In this document: in pieces, positions 13,901 through 26,100 of the stretch
How the letters are laid out: every line of letters begins with the position of its first letter
How positions within the stretch are numbered: the first letter of the stretch is position 1
DNA from: Mangifera indica
Lineage: Eukaryota; Streptophyta; Magnoliopsida; Sapindales; Anacardiaceae
NCBI RefSeq assembly: GCF_011075055.1
Contig: NC_058146.1
Location: forward strand, 11,457,820-11,521,819
Length of the DNA: 64,000 bases
Reading direction: 5' to 3'
Position numbers and translations under genes: made by a program
The notes under the pieces: generated by a model
What the model was told of the DNA's origin: nothing
The model's database searches: none
The model's input: the letters and a program-made list of their open reading frames with translations, nothing else

Positions 13901-16900
13901 GAAACTTTCTATCCGTAGATGCTTTTAGGACACTTGGTAGAAGTGTTCCAAAGACTTACACTCTTTAACTTGAAATTTTGTACAAAACCATTGTGTATGG
14001 GTGAACTCTTATAATCAATGCAAGAACTTATTCTTCTAGAGTGTAGGCCACTTTTGAGACCTGGACATTGAAGCGTTCTAAGTAATTCTTTAATGTTTCA
14101 TTTTCCTCTTGTCGCACATGTCCTATATGGCTCAATGGCATTGAATACTTTTTGGTCATCTGGAATAGTCTAAGAAATTGTGTCGATAGCTGCTTCTATA
14201 AGGAGATGGAACTAGTAAGCAATTTCTTGAACCACCTCTTAGCTCCTAAATGAGTGTGACCATAGGCAACAACATCTAGCCAATTTAGAGCTTAATGGAG
14301 CTCCATCATGTTGTTGAAAAAATATGTCACCTAATTCATCAAATGAATCTATAAAGGGTGTCTTAAAGTCGTCTAGCCAGGGTGCAAGGCGCACCAACAA
14401 GGAGAGTGCAGATTCCCTAATTTTGACATCTAGCTTGTTGGTATAGATCATCATGGTGTTGCAAACCGCATGGCTTGACGAGCACTCAAGTGATCGTGCA
14501 AATATGGCCTTCGAGTTGACAACTTGGTTTGCTTAACCTTTCAAAGTAAATAATTGTGATACCATATGGCAACAATGGACAAATAATATCTTATTGACGT
14601 GAGTATCCTCTTCACATCAAGAGATGGTTTCTGCGGGATGTAAATTCAATCTTTGAGCCTCACAACTAAGGTAACCTAGCTTGTCGAAGACAATTTTTGT
14701 GTCATCACATGGTGGCACTATATAGGTGGCATACCCTAGACATCAGCTATCCCTTACAAGACGAAGGTTGGTGTCATCCTTGCATGAGTTACAATCTACA
14801 TGTCGCATGTCGACAACTCGATTAATTCAATGTGAATTATGCTATACAAATCAAGAGACAGTGTCTTCATGGAGTGAGTTATCATCTACACGTAGCATTT
14901 CGACGCTTGCTTGATATGAGTTATGCTCTACACGTTGATGATTGCCGCCTCCATGGATTGGTTGATGTCTTCATCTGTTCAATGTGAGTTAGGATCTACA
15001 CATCGAGGAATGGCCTTATCATGACATAAATTATTTGTACACCAAATGTCGATGCCTTGTCTTGTTTTTGTGAGTTATGCTCTACACATCAAAAGATAGT
15101 GTTGTCATGAAGTAAGTTAATATCTACATAATATATGTTGACACCACAATGATACAAGTTAAGGTTTGCACATCGTTGATTGACATTGTAGAAACGTAAG
15201 TTATAGTTTGCACATCATTAATCAACGTAATAACAACTTGAGTTATGCTTTGCACATTGGCAGTTGAGACCGCTTGGGTTTGAGTGACGCTTTGCAAGTC
15301 AGAACATTGATTGACACTATCAAGACGTAAGTTATAGTTTGTACATCGTTGATCAATGTCGTAACAACATGAGTTATGCTTTTCACATTGGCGAATGAGA
15401 CCATCTCAGTGTGAGTTACACTCTACATGTTAGATGTCAACACCATTATAGGTGGTTGCAGATCCACTACATAAGTTAGGGTTTGTACACTAAAGAGGCT
15501 TATGAGTCTCCAGCTAAGGGTAACCTATTGTTGTTTTTGTTGGTCGAGATGTTAAGTTGCCATGTGAGAGGCCCATGACCTTATAACAGTGGACCATAAC
15601 AAAGTCCTTGATGGTGCTCTAAGGCAAAATTGTCCATTCGCTAGATCAAGGCGATGATGGCATGGGTTAAGCTTCTTATGGCATCATTCAATCGTGCCTC
15701 CATATCACGTGTTCTAGGCTATGTCCCAATTGTTATGACAAGTTGGTCTTCAACAAGTTGTAATAAAACTGTGGGGGAACACACTTTGTCTACCTTCAAT
15801 TGCCTAACTGGTTATGGCTTTATTTAATCTTCTTCCAAGGGAGGCCATGGGAAAAGTGTTCCAATTGGGGATCAACAAAGGGAGAATGTTGCTTTTTGCT
15901 AGAAATTAGGAAGCGTATTGCAAAGGTCCTCTTTCTAGTGCAAAATTGTTAATATGAAAATTTGCATCAACAAGGAATATGTTGGATAAGAGGTAAGGTC
16001 ATGATTATCATGAACTAGATCATTTAAAAGTGGTTCAGTCTATTTCTTGGGAGAATACATTCATTGTTATGTTATTTATGCCTCTAAAAATTCTAACGAA
16101 ACAACATAATGAGTAGCAAAAGAGTCATCCCTTTACCGTTGTAAAATTCTATATTCATTGGATAAAATGGAGGATTATTAGTGTAATTAACTAACCTCTA
16201 TTGACTTTCATTTTTGGTATTATCCCACAAAGATAGGAGATAATGATGCGTGATCTTGTTGATAGGAATGGCAAGTTGAGGAAATCATAGAAATTGCCAA
16301 AATTCATTCTTCTCACCGCCTTTGGATGGAAGGCTTCTACGCACATTCTAGACTGATTTGCAAGTAAATGATGTGCTTAATGTTTTGTGTGTATAGGGTG
16401 TGTGCCTTGTGTGTTTGCTTGGCTAATTGCTTGTTGTCGCTAGACGCTCTTTGTATCAACAAGAAGTTCATAGGATCAGAGGTGTGATCTTGTGCAAGAG
16501 GTTCATGATCATATTGAACTATATTATCTTTTTAAAGTAGTTCGACCCGCCACTCGGCAAAATACGTTTATTGATATGTTGTTATATCTTTCGAAAATTT
16601 CGACAAAATAATAGTATAAGTTACCAAAGAGTCGTCCCTTCACCTTTGTATAGTCTTGAATTTATAAGATAAAAGACTTATTTGTGTAATTATACAAAGA
16701 GATAACATAGATCCTAGCACATTGAATCTAGACCTCCATTGACTTTTGTTTCTGGCATTATCTCATAAAAATAAAAGATAATGATGTGTGATCCCATAAG
16801 GGTAGGAGACGGTAATGGCAGGCTGACGAGATCACAAAAATTGCCAAAATTTACTCTACTCGCTACCTTTGGATAGAAAGCTTCTACTCACATTCTAGAC

Positions 16901-19900
16901 TGATCTACAAGTAAATTGTGTGCATAGCATCTCATGTGTAGACAATGTGCCTAAACATTGCATGTTAGCTTGGCTAATCGCTCACCATAGCAAGGCACTT
17001 CTTTGGTGCAACTCCTATGTAATTTCTCTAATGGCAAGAATAATCGCACAACATTTCCAATTCCAAAAATAATGGAAATTAATGAATAAATGTAATTCAA
17101 ACTCATACTTGAATTCATCAAGAACAAGACAATAAAATAAGAATACCAAACAAAAATCGGTTTGAGTAAATTATAAGAAACATGTATAAAAATGAGAAAC
17201 TTTTTTTTAAATGCAAACATATGAGATCAACATCAATAAGAAAAACAATTAAGATAGCATGAAAGATTCACCTGGTCATACAAAAGGCTAGCCTTGTCAA
17301 AACGCTTCCTCACTTCCTGTACTGAGCTAAGATCTTTTAGATTCACAAATCAAAGAACAACAATGAAGAAATTTGAATGCAAACAAACATGAACCACCAC
17401 TGTCACATCAACCTCAAAGCCAAAAACTAGTAAAAGAAAGACACATTTGTAGGAATTAAGATTAAAACCATGCAAGCATGAAATTAACAATATCTCATGC
17501 CAAATAAAACAAATTGACAAAGTTGAAAAATAAATTATCTATGCTAGAAGGTTAAAATAGTCACCCTTCACAAACTTAGCAAAGTGCATTTACTTGCACC
17601 TCGTGTTTGAAATTATTAATATAAGAGTCGATAAAAGTTAATGAAATTCTAGTTGGTTTCATATTAAAAAATGTTCTCAGGGTAAAGAAAATCCATTCAT
17701 CCCTACTGGAGGAAGATTAAAAACCCACTATTCACAAGTGCACGCACACACATTCTACAGGACTGTTTAACTCAAAAAATTGTAAGAACCCAAACTATTC
17801 GTGTTATTGTTTCTACAAAATTTTATTGTTTATTAAACATGCAAGATTTTATAATATCTATTAAAAATTTTAATGCAGTTAAAATCAGCAATCTACAGTA
17901 CCTTGACCTCATGTAAATCAAAATCGACAAATTGTAACAGTCGATCATTTAGCATGTGCTCAACCTGAGACAAATAAAGGATGTAGGTCAATCACATAAA
18001 CCCATTTTGTTGATTGAAGAAAGACCCAATTATAAAATAAAAAAGAATGGCAACACATTAGCAAAATGCAATAAAAAATTTTACCTGGGATCGAAGTACT
18101 TCCTTGTACGTCCCAATTTCTCTCAAGGCAATGGTAAATTTGGTCATGACAGGTCCTATATAACAAAACAAAAGTTCATAAACACTACTACAGATCCTAT
18201 TCTTTAAGTTTACGAACAACATGCAAAGGCCAATCAAACAACATGTGTGAATCATTGAAACAACCAAAAAGAGAAGCATTAATGACAATCCAATATCCAA
18301 AAGAAGAGTATATACATTTCAATTCATAACTAATAAATAGCTTGCTAATAGAACTCGGACAAAGCACACCTCCAAAAGCAACACTAATAGGATCATTATG
18401 CCCTCCACCAAAAGTTTCCAAGGCACTTGCAAAAGCAATGTCTCCATCATATCCTTCCCCAAGTCCTTCCCTGCATATATAAAAAAAATGCAAATGAAAT
18501 TTTTCACAAATTAAAGGATCATATAGTTGCAAAGATTAACAACAACAGTGAGACAGAGCAATAAAACTATACATAAGAAAAATGCAAAAAGAATAATAAC
18601 AATAACAAAATAAAGAAAAGCACAAAGAATAACAAAAAGAAGAGAAGACAAGCAACCACCGTGAGAAGCATGAAAAGTTTCTAGGTTGATTTTCTATATT
18701 TAGTAGGAGTATTTGCAAATTTTGTTGTGTCATACTATATGAAGAAAATATGAGACACCTACTATTCTATTTCCATCATCTTTGCTAATCAAAGTAAGGT
18801 AAAGTAGGGGGAAACAATAGGCTCCAACCAGTTTGATCATGCATGCTAACCATGAAGCCTCACTTACTAAAGACACCATGGCTATGCTTTATGAACGGTC
18901 AACAATCTTCTTCAAGGAATGAATTAACAGAGTATATATTGACAATTTATGTTTATCACAGAAATTTAATGCATAATGAACACCTGGATGATTCAATATA
19001 GTTTTTTTTTTTTTTTAAATGAAAAAACAAGAAATGCATTCAAGAAGGTGAACATACGTGTATTTTCGACATCCTTTGTAAAATCTTAAACTTCTCTCCC
19101 TTAATGATTCTGCACTTTCCTCCAGGCCCTGTATCTGTTTCAAGGACAAAATGGTTAATAACCCATATTACTTCAGTACTTAGAATAAATGTAATCAACA
19201 TTCTATTTTGCATAAGTCGGAACAATTTCCTCAAAATCAGTATTAAAACAACCAGAAGTAACGTTCTACAGCAAAAAAGACATTTCATTCCAGCATAGAC
19301 AACCCTCACCTCTGAAAATGTGCAGCAAAAGAAAAATGGAAGTAAACACTTGAAAAAAATAACAGCAGAGACCCATGTATTTAAACGATCCATATAATAG
19401 AATCAGCAAAAAAAACCCGTTTGCTCACTGCTTCTAAAGGCTATTCAGTCACAAAGACAAGATGGCACAAAAGCCTGAAGTTGTCATCTCAATCTCACAA
19501 ATGTGATACCATAAATAATTTTAACAAAGATAATCGTAATTCTTTCTTTTTACATACAAAGCAAGATTATTCAAGATTAAGCTTTGTATGAAAATCGAAG
19601 CTCATGAGATAAGTAATACATTCAATATCAGATCCTTTATAAGAAAAGTACAATGTAATCCTTAGTACAAATTTGTCAAGTAATTTAACACTACTAAATT
19701 AAACATGAAAAATACGTAAAATTCTTTTACTTAAGAATAATAAAAAAAAATTGACATAAAATTATTCAGAAAGTTATACAGTCCAGCTAAATTCAATGGC
19801 TTGATTTTAAAAATCCAGTTATCAACCCTAAAATTAAACCAATTATAGATACACTGATACTCAAGCAAGTAAAATCCGCAGATGCTCAAATCTGTGCAAA

Positions 19901-20010
19901 AAAAAGCAACTAAATTATCCAAACTAATAGCTTAATGTCCATAACTTAAGTACATTAAGACTAACCTGCTTGCGAAACATAGGGGAATCATCGAGCTTAG
20001 TGAAATGCAT
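7993..20010 (-). CDS. AGD3: ARF-GAP with BAR, PH, ArfGAP and ankyrin domains (AGD3/VAN3/SFC-like)
   Basis: An ACAP-type GTPase-activating protein for ARF small G proteins. In Arabidopsis the orthologue acts at the trans-Golgi network in vesicle transport needed for auxin-dependent vein continuity. I joined 19 GT-AG exons: 19966-20010, 19058-19134, 18370-18470, 18085-18155, 17902-17964, 17272-17316, 12464-12529, 12303-12350, 12108-12203, 11966-12007, 11493-11708, 11265-11396, 10959-11183, 10741-10827, 10323-10661, 9895-10040, 9708-9801, 8264-8751, 7993-8107. They total 2496 bases, 831 residues, no stop or frameshift; the family length is about 827. Domains: BAR (residues ~1-220, starts [15 protein letters not shown]), PH (~295-435, [20 protein letters not shown]), ArfGAP (~500-630; zinc Cys 515, 518, 535, 538; arginine finger Arg543), and about three ankyrin repeats (~739-831). 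The start is the first Met of the conserved N-terminus. Introns 1 and 6 are long; intron 6 holds a retrotransposon. Looks functional. The AGD3 rather than AGD1 assignment rests on the linker [17 protein letters not shown]. Confidence 0.97.
13950..14460 (-). pseudogene. Retrotransposon gag fragment
   Basis: On the minus strand, between about 14290 and 14000, the translation contains a QL..QFL.LF segment, then [18 protein letters not shown], then [10 protein letters not shown]. This is the hallmark of the plant gypsy-type gag domain (Retrotrans_gag: ..L..RQ..NE.L..Y..RFN). Stops interrupt it (one straight after TLEE). Upstream, at 14239-14454, a 71-codon frame continues the same region. It would form the particle protein of the intron element; as it stands it is not translatable as one product. 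Confidence 0.65.
14640..15490 (-). repeat. Degenerate ~45-bp minisatellite inside the intron element
   Basis: A motif of the form GAGTTATGCTCTACACATC recurs about 16 times, for example near 14785, 14830, 14875, 14920, 14985, 15070, 15110, 15150, 15195, 15238, 15325, 15370, 15410 and 15460. Spacing is 40-65 bases. Units are strongly diverged, so the array is old. No reading frame runs through it. Confidence 0.75.
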
Positions 20011-20919
20011 TTTTGAAACGATGTCGATTTTAGCCGTTCTTTGATAGGAAACTCAACGAACATTACAACAAAACCTCGATCATCTCAAACAAAAAAGTAG
20101 GCATAAGATATCAAAGATCTCGCTCCGATTCCGAAGTCGGAACTAGAGAAGAGACAGTTAAGTGATGTACGGATTCGATTTTTTATTATTTTATTTACTT
20201 TTTTGTCATAATTTATTTTTATAGTTGTTGTTTGGTTTGAGAGAAAACAAAGGAAAATAATAAACCTTAGAAGAGGCAAGAAAACATGAGAATTGATTAG
20301 TCTCGGAAATTGAGAGATTAATGTAAAAATGTCGAAACGACATACGCTCTCATAAAAAAGGCGAAAAGAGGAGAGCAAGAACACGAGCTTTTCTTGTGTA
20401 GAGAAAAAGGCCGGCGATGCTAGTGTAAACAGTTGAAAGACTAAGACGGTGTCGTTTGGGAATTTTAGTGGGGCTGACACGTTGTCGTTCAGTCTGTTCT
20501 TTGATTGACAATCGAGTGAATATTCTGAGGAGAACCTGACAGTGGTAACCTTTACACCATGCTGAGAAACCTGGAAGTGTATACGGTCAACGTGCTTCTT
20601 GATGCGTGAGGGCAACAGGTGGTAAGGTGGTGGCCGATTTGGAGGGGAAGACTGAAGAGAATGAAGTGGCCGCGCTTGAGAGTTAAGTGGTTTACTGATG
20701 TGGAAACGATGCCGTGCAAATTTCCTTCTTTTGAGAAAGGGGGAGAACATTCAGATTTACACAAATAAATAAAGCGAGCCAAAAATAGAAGGATTTGAGT
20801 TGGTTTATGGTTTAATAAAACCGTGTTCTATTAATTAATGATATAATTAATATGACATTATCTTCAAATCCTTTTATTGGGTACTTATTCAAACCTGCTT
20901 ACACAAGATTTTTAATATA
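20011..20919 (-). promoter_or_regulatory. Upstream region of the AGD3-like gene (5' UTR and promoter, inferred)
   Basis: About 0.9 kb lies between the start codon and the Mutator-like element that begins at 20920. It must hold the 5' UTR and core promoter unless these extend into the element. I cannot fix the transcription start. A 221-codon open frame at 20085-20750 on the same strand is treated as chance (see rejected list). Confidence 0.5.
20911..20919 (+). repeat. Target-site duplication, left copy
   Basis: TTTAATATA, identical to 29370-29378. Confidence 0.9.
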
Positions 20920-21234
20920 AGGAAATTATTAAAAATGGCCAAAATACCCTCCTATTAAGCAAAAATGTCCAAAATCACTATTTTCAAGCAAAAATAGACA
21001 AATTCACTATTCCTAACAAAAATGCCTATGACTTTTTTTAAAATATCAAAATTACCCTTCACTTTATTTATATAAACCTTCTCACTCACTATAAAGGGTT
21101 AAATGAATTTTATTAAAATTATGGGGTATTTTGATATTAAACATTATAAGAGCATTATAAATTTCTCGATGAAATTTTAGGAATAGATAATTGAGGGGTC
21201 AAATGAAATGTTATTAAAATTTGGAGGGCATTTT

Positions 21235-23110
21235 GATATATCGACTCGTATTTTTCAGATTTCTGAAGAATTTTTCGATTGTTGTCATTCTAGGGTTTTT
21301 CAACTTTTAGAACTCGAATTTTAATTCCGTTTTTTCGAATTTCACTATTTTACGATATATCGACTTATATTTTTCAGATTTCCGAAAAAAATTTCGATTG
21401 TTGTCGTTCTAGGGTTTTTCAACTTTTAGAATTCGAATTTTACCATTTTACGATATATCGACTCGTATTTTTCAAATTTCCGAAGAATTTTTTGATTGTT
21501 GTCATTCTAGGGTTTTTCAACTTTTAGAATTCGAATTTCAATTCCGTTTTTACGAATTTTACTGTTTTACGATATATTAACTCGTATTTTTCAGATTTTT
21601 GAAGAATTTTTCGATTGTTGTCATTCTAGGGTTTTTCAACTTTTAGAATTCGAATTTCAATTCCGTTTTTTCGAATTTCACTATTTTAAGATATATCGAC
21701 TCATATTTTTCAGATTTTCGAAGAATTTTTCGATTATTGCCATTTTAGGGTTTTTCAACTTTTAGAATTCAAATTTCAATTCCGTTTTTCCGAATTTCAC
21801 CATTTTACGATATATCGACTCGTATTTTTCAGATTTCCGAAGAATTTTTCGATTGTTGCCATTCTAGGGTTTTCCAACTTTTAGAATTCGAATTTCAATT
21901 CCGTTTTTTCGAATTTTACCGTTTTACGATATATCAACTCGTATTTTTCAGATTTCTGAAGAATTTTTCAATTCTTACCATTCTAGGGTATTTCAACTTT
22001 TAGAATTCGAATTTCAATTCCGTTTTTTCGAATTTTACCGTTTTACGATATATCAACTCGTATTTTTCGATTATTACCATTCTAGGGTATTTCAACTTTT
22101 AGAATTCGAATTTCAGTTCCGTTTTTTCGAATTTTACCGTTTTACGATATATCGACTTGTATTTTTCAGATTTCCGAAGAATTTTTTGATTGTTACCATT
22201 CTAGGGTTTTTCAACTTTTAGAATTTGAATTTTAGTTTCGTTTTTTCGAATTTAACCGTTTTACGATATATCGACTCGTATTTTTCAGATTTTCGAAGAA
22301 TTTTTCGATTGTTGCCATTTTAGGGTATTTCAACTTTTAGAATTCGAATTTCAATTCCGTTTTCTTGAATTTAACCGTTTTACGATATATCGACTCGTAT
22401 TTTTCAGATTTTCGAAGAATTTTTTGATTGTTGTCATTTTAGGGTATTTCAACTTTTAGAATTCGAATTTCAGTTCTGTTTTTTTTAATTTTACCGTTTT
22501 ACGATATATCGACTCGTATTTTCAAATTTTCGAAGAATTTTTCGATTGTTGCCATTCTAGGGTTTTTCAACTTTTAGAATTCGAATTTCAATTCTGTTTT
22601 TTCGAATTTCACCGTTTTACGATATATCGACTTGTATTTTTCAGATTTTCGAAGAATTTTTTGATTGTTGCCATTCTAGGGTTGTTCAACTTTTAGAATT
22701 CGAATTTCAATTCCGTTTTTCCGAATTTTATCGTTTTATAATATATCGACTAGTATTTTTCAGATTTTCGAAGAACTTTTCGATTGTTACCATTCTAGGG
22801 TATTTTAACTTTTAGAATTCGAATTTCAGTTTCATTTTTTCAAATTTCACTGTTTTACGATATATCGACTCGTACTTTTCAGATTTCCGAAGCATTTTTT
22901 GATTATTGTCATTCTAGGGTTTTTCAACTTTTAGAATTCGAATTTCAGTTTCGTTTTTTCGAATTTCACTGTTTTACGATATATCGACTCATACTTTTCA
23001 GATTTCTGAAGCATTTTTTGATGGTTGCCATTCTAGGGTTTTCAACTTTTAGAATTCGAATTTCAGTTTCATTTTTTCAAATTTCATCGTTTTACGATAT
23101 ATCAACTCAT
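21235..23110 (+). repeat. Tandem array of a ~119-bp unit, about 16-17 copies
   Basis: Each unit runs from a TATATCGACTCGTATTTTTC block through TTCGATTGTTGCCATT, CTAGGGTTTTTCAACTTTTA, GAATTCGAATTTCAATTCCG to TTTTACGA. Unit starts are near 21235, 21355, 21452, 21572, 21692, 21811, 21930, 22048, 22146, 22264, 22383, 22502, 22620, 22739, 22859, 22977 and 23098. Two spacings are short (~97-98), showing internal deletions. Copies are similar but not identical. About ten of them have an intact telo-box (AAACCCTA on the minus strand). Confidence 0.95.
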
Positions 23111-26100
23111 GCTTAATAGTAACATCACTGAAATCACATATCCATATATAACCACAGATAAAGTATATCATACACATACGCACATACAATAAATATATAC
23201 ATCTAAACATAGAAAGAACGATAAATAAACAATGAGTCAACTAAATATACATCCGTGAGCTACTCAATACAATGATAATACAACTGCGCCGCTAAACGTC
23301 GACGCATAGAGGTAGACGACTCTCGGGGAAAATCGTAGCTCCGTGACAACACCAAACACTCAAAAAATCGTAACATAAACACGCCACAGTCACCGGAGTC
23401 CAATCCCTGCTGAGGGACATCCGTCGCTCGATGCAAAGTGAGGGAATCACGTTGTGGAGGCCTCCCCGAAGCTGTCCAAAAACTCGTCACCTCTAATAAC
23501 GCGGGAATGAATGTCATATACGGTCGCATGCGCTGCTCAAGAGTCCTTATATTCCCGAATATGATACCTCTGAATCGTATACCGTAATCGACCACTCACG
23601 GAAATCTATAACTCCAGCAACCCAATGTGCGTTCTCGAAGTTTATAGGGATGAAAACCTATAAACAGTGACACATTTTAGTTAATTATCGTTGTCGTTAA
23701 CCAATTGAATATAATAGAAATATATATATATATACTATACCTGATCGACCATCCCTCATGGTTTGTACAGTAATCCCGGGGTGTACGCTGCATCAACCAT
23801 CCTCGTGAAGAGCCCCGAAAACTCAAACTCGTCAATCGGTGTGGTCTGCCAACTCTTCCAAGCCATCTTAATATGGCCTCCAAAGAATGTGTGGGCAGTC
23901 GTCCAACGCTATGAGACAGTCGACTGGCGATCGGCCTGATGCCGACGTAATAAAGCCAAAAAGGAATCCACATGCTAAAATGGTATAAACAAATTCGCGT
24001 GTTAGTTATTAATAAATATATCAAGCTTTTTACCAAGTTATATAGTATAGACAACTCACATCGTCGGTCAACCACTCGCGCAACTCTACTACAAGCCTCC
24101 AAAAGTTGTCCTTCAACTTCGATCCTATGAAGTAGACATCATGTGTGTCAGAAGTCGTAGCTCTGGTATACCATGTGAGGAAAGATTCCTCACGCTGTGA
24201 CGCAGAGGATGGAATCGTCGTGAGTTATCGTTTCGCCCTCCCTCTGAGTGGATTTGTATACGGGGTGCAAACCAGCGGACCCTTCCAGACGATCTGACCA
24301 CGTGCTGTACGAACCAACTGCATGATACAAAAAACTATTAATTCATTATTTCATTCTGCAAAATCATACACATTATTCGATTTATGTTACCTTCTCCATG
24401 TATGCGGGAAGAGGTTTAGTTGGAGAATCCTGAATCACGGTCAAGTCCACATCGCGTGCTCCCTCGACAGACTGCATAATTATATATAAAAACATCTTAG
24501 TGACATATATTTGTCAATTATATTTATTTACTAATTATAATTGACAAACTTCAATGTGGACGGTCTCAAAAACATCCTCCTGGAAGTCCTCCTCCTGTGA
24601 ACTAATATCCACAAGCTTTTTGGTCGAGCTCGGCATATCAGCAAGTAACCATAGTCGCTCGTCCTGAAAAAGAGACAAAACTTCATTAAAAAAAATATAA
24701 TATTAAAGACAAATTGATCAATGATATTTCTTAAATCCCTATAACCTGGACTTCCAGGGAAGGTGTTCGGGGAGAACCCTCGATCGATAATATATCAATA
24801 CTGGTTCCCTATATACATGAAAAGGACAAAATGGTAAATGATATTTCATATAAAATATAATATCATATCTAAAAGTTGATATAATGTATAATAATTATCA
24901 TACCTCATGTGGAGGATCTAAAGAACCTATATGAGATCCGACCGGATGACCCTCATGAGGAAGACCCTATACGAATATATATTCCCTATATTAATCGATA
25001 ACCAAAAAAAATACAAAATAAAGTTTCATTGATAAGTGACATACCTCAGCTCGGACAGGTAATGCAACAGAAGGGCTAACCGATGCGTCCTCCTGGCGAC
25101 TACCCTAAGATAATAGTAATAATAACTTAATTAGTGACATTTCATAAATAACAATACTATAATATAATAATGACATTTAACAATAAATATAAATTTGAAA
25201 TGTCATACGAACCTCATGTGAGTGATGAGATGGTATTGCGGTATCAATGGGAGACGTCGGTCGGATATCGTCGTCCCTCTCCTATACGAATGTAATAATA
25301 GTTGTCAGAATAATAATACTATAGACATTTTTTATAAGTAATAAATTAGAAGTGGTTTTACAACCTGAGCGACGGGGGCTGGATATGTACGCGTGACGAT
25401 GTCCTCCAAACGAGTCATATGATCCTCTAATCGAGTCATCTGGGAAGAGATATCGTCACGTAATCGAGACATCTGGGAAGAGATATCGTCACGAAAACTC
25501 GATTTCTCACGTAAAATCGTAGCACCTCAGTGCGCTAATGTAGCATCTAATGTAGAAATACTGGATGCTACGAATGGGGGACACTGCTCGGTGGCATGAT
25601 GGGTAGTGCGGTCCTCCACTCCAGGATGGTCCTCCACTCTAGGATAGTCTTCCATTCCAAGATGGTCTGTCGTCTGTGGGCTCTGAACTACAGGGGAACA
25701 TATAGGCTGCTCCGTAACAGGAGGCTGAATAGGCTCCTCATGTGACTCAGAAGACTCGACGGGTACAGCTGAAGGTCCTGATGTTGGAGACGCCCCGTCT
25801 CTAGTCGCGGTTGGAATCGAAGAAGATGAGGAGGAATCAGCATCGGGTAAACCGGTGTACTCACAAATCTCACCGTACCAGGGTAAACCCTCCTCGATCG
25901 ATGATGGACGAAGAGGGAATGTGACATCCTCCTAATGATGAAGATATATAAGTCAAAATAATTGTAACATATAATGAATTAATCAACTTATTAATTAACT
26001 TGTACATACCGGATCACCAATGAAAATACGACCTATATGAGTCCAACTAGGGACGTCTCGCATACGCCACCTAAACATACGTGGGGACGAATAGGGATCA

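Larger units (their letters stand above)
12975..17053 (-). mobile_element. gag-only LTR retrotransposon (TR-GAG/LARD type) in intron 6
   Basis: Three related ~0.45-0.6-kb LTR copies are present: 12975-13421, 15947-~16450 and ~16455-17053. They share runs such as GGAGATAATGATG and ATTCTAGACTGAT. The LTRs start with TGTT and end ACAACA. On the minus strand a purine tract (AACTGGGGGCAAT) abuts the LTR at 13421, so this is the 3' LTR and the element runs on the minus strand, like the host gene. The 2.5-kb internal part holds a gag fragment but I see no protease, RT or integrase. A clean target duplication was not found (CTTCA left, TTTCC right). Confidence 0.75.
12530..17271 (-). other. Intron 6 of the AGD3-like gene, expanded to 4.7 kb
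   Basis: It lies between exon 6 (ends at 17272) and exon 7 (starts at 12529), with GT donor and AG acceptor intact. About 4.1 kb of it is the retrotransposon at 12975-17053; only the outer ~450 and ~220 bases are ordinary intron. Splicing must remove the whole insertion for the gene to work. Confidence 0.9.

Noticed and set aside
12970..17058. 5-bp target duplication for the intron retrotransposon
   Set aside because: CTTCA and TTTCC match at only three of five positions.
18058..18532. Minus-strand frames of 80-111 codons
   Set aside because: They contain true AGD3 exons 3 and 4 but read into introns; replaced by the spliced model.
20085..20750. 221-codon open frame on the minus strand upstream of AGD3
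   Set aside because: Composition is basic, Ser/Phe-rich and low in recognisable domains, with a hydrophobic jumble at the end. It lies where the AGD3 promoter and 5' UTR must be, and no family is recognised. I treat it as chance.
21235..23110. Telomere or centromere satellite
   Set aside because: The unit contains CTAGGGTTT once per ~119 bases, not a TTTAGGG array, and the array sits inside a bounded transposon with target duplications.
21235..23110. CRISPR-like array
   Set aside because: Whole units repeat without unique spacers, and the genome is a plant nucleus.
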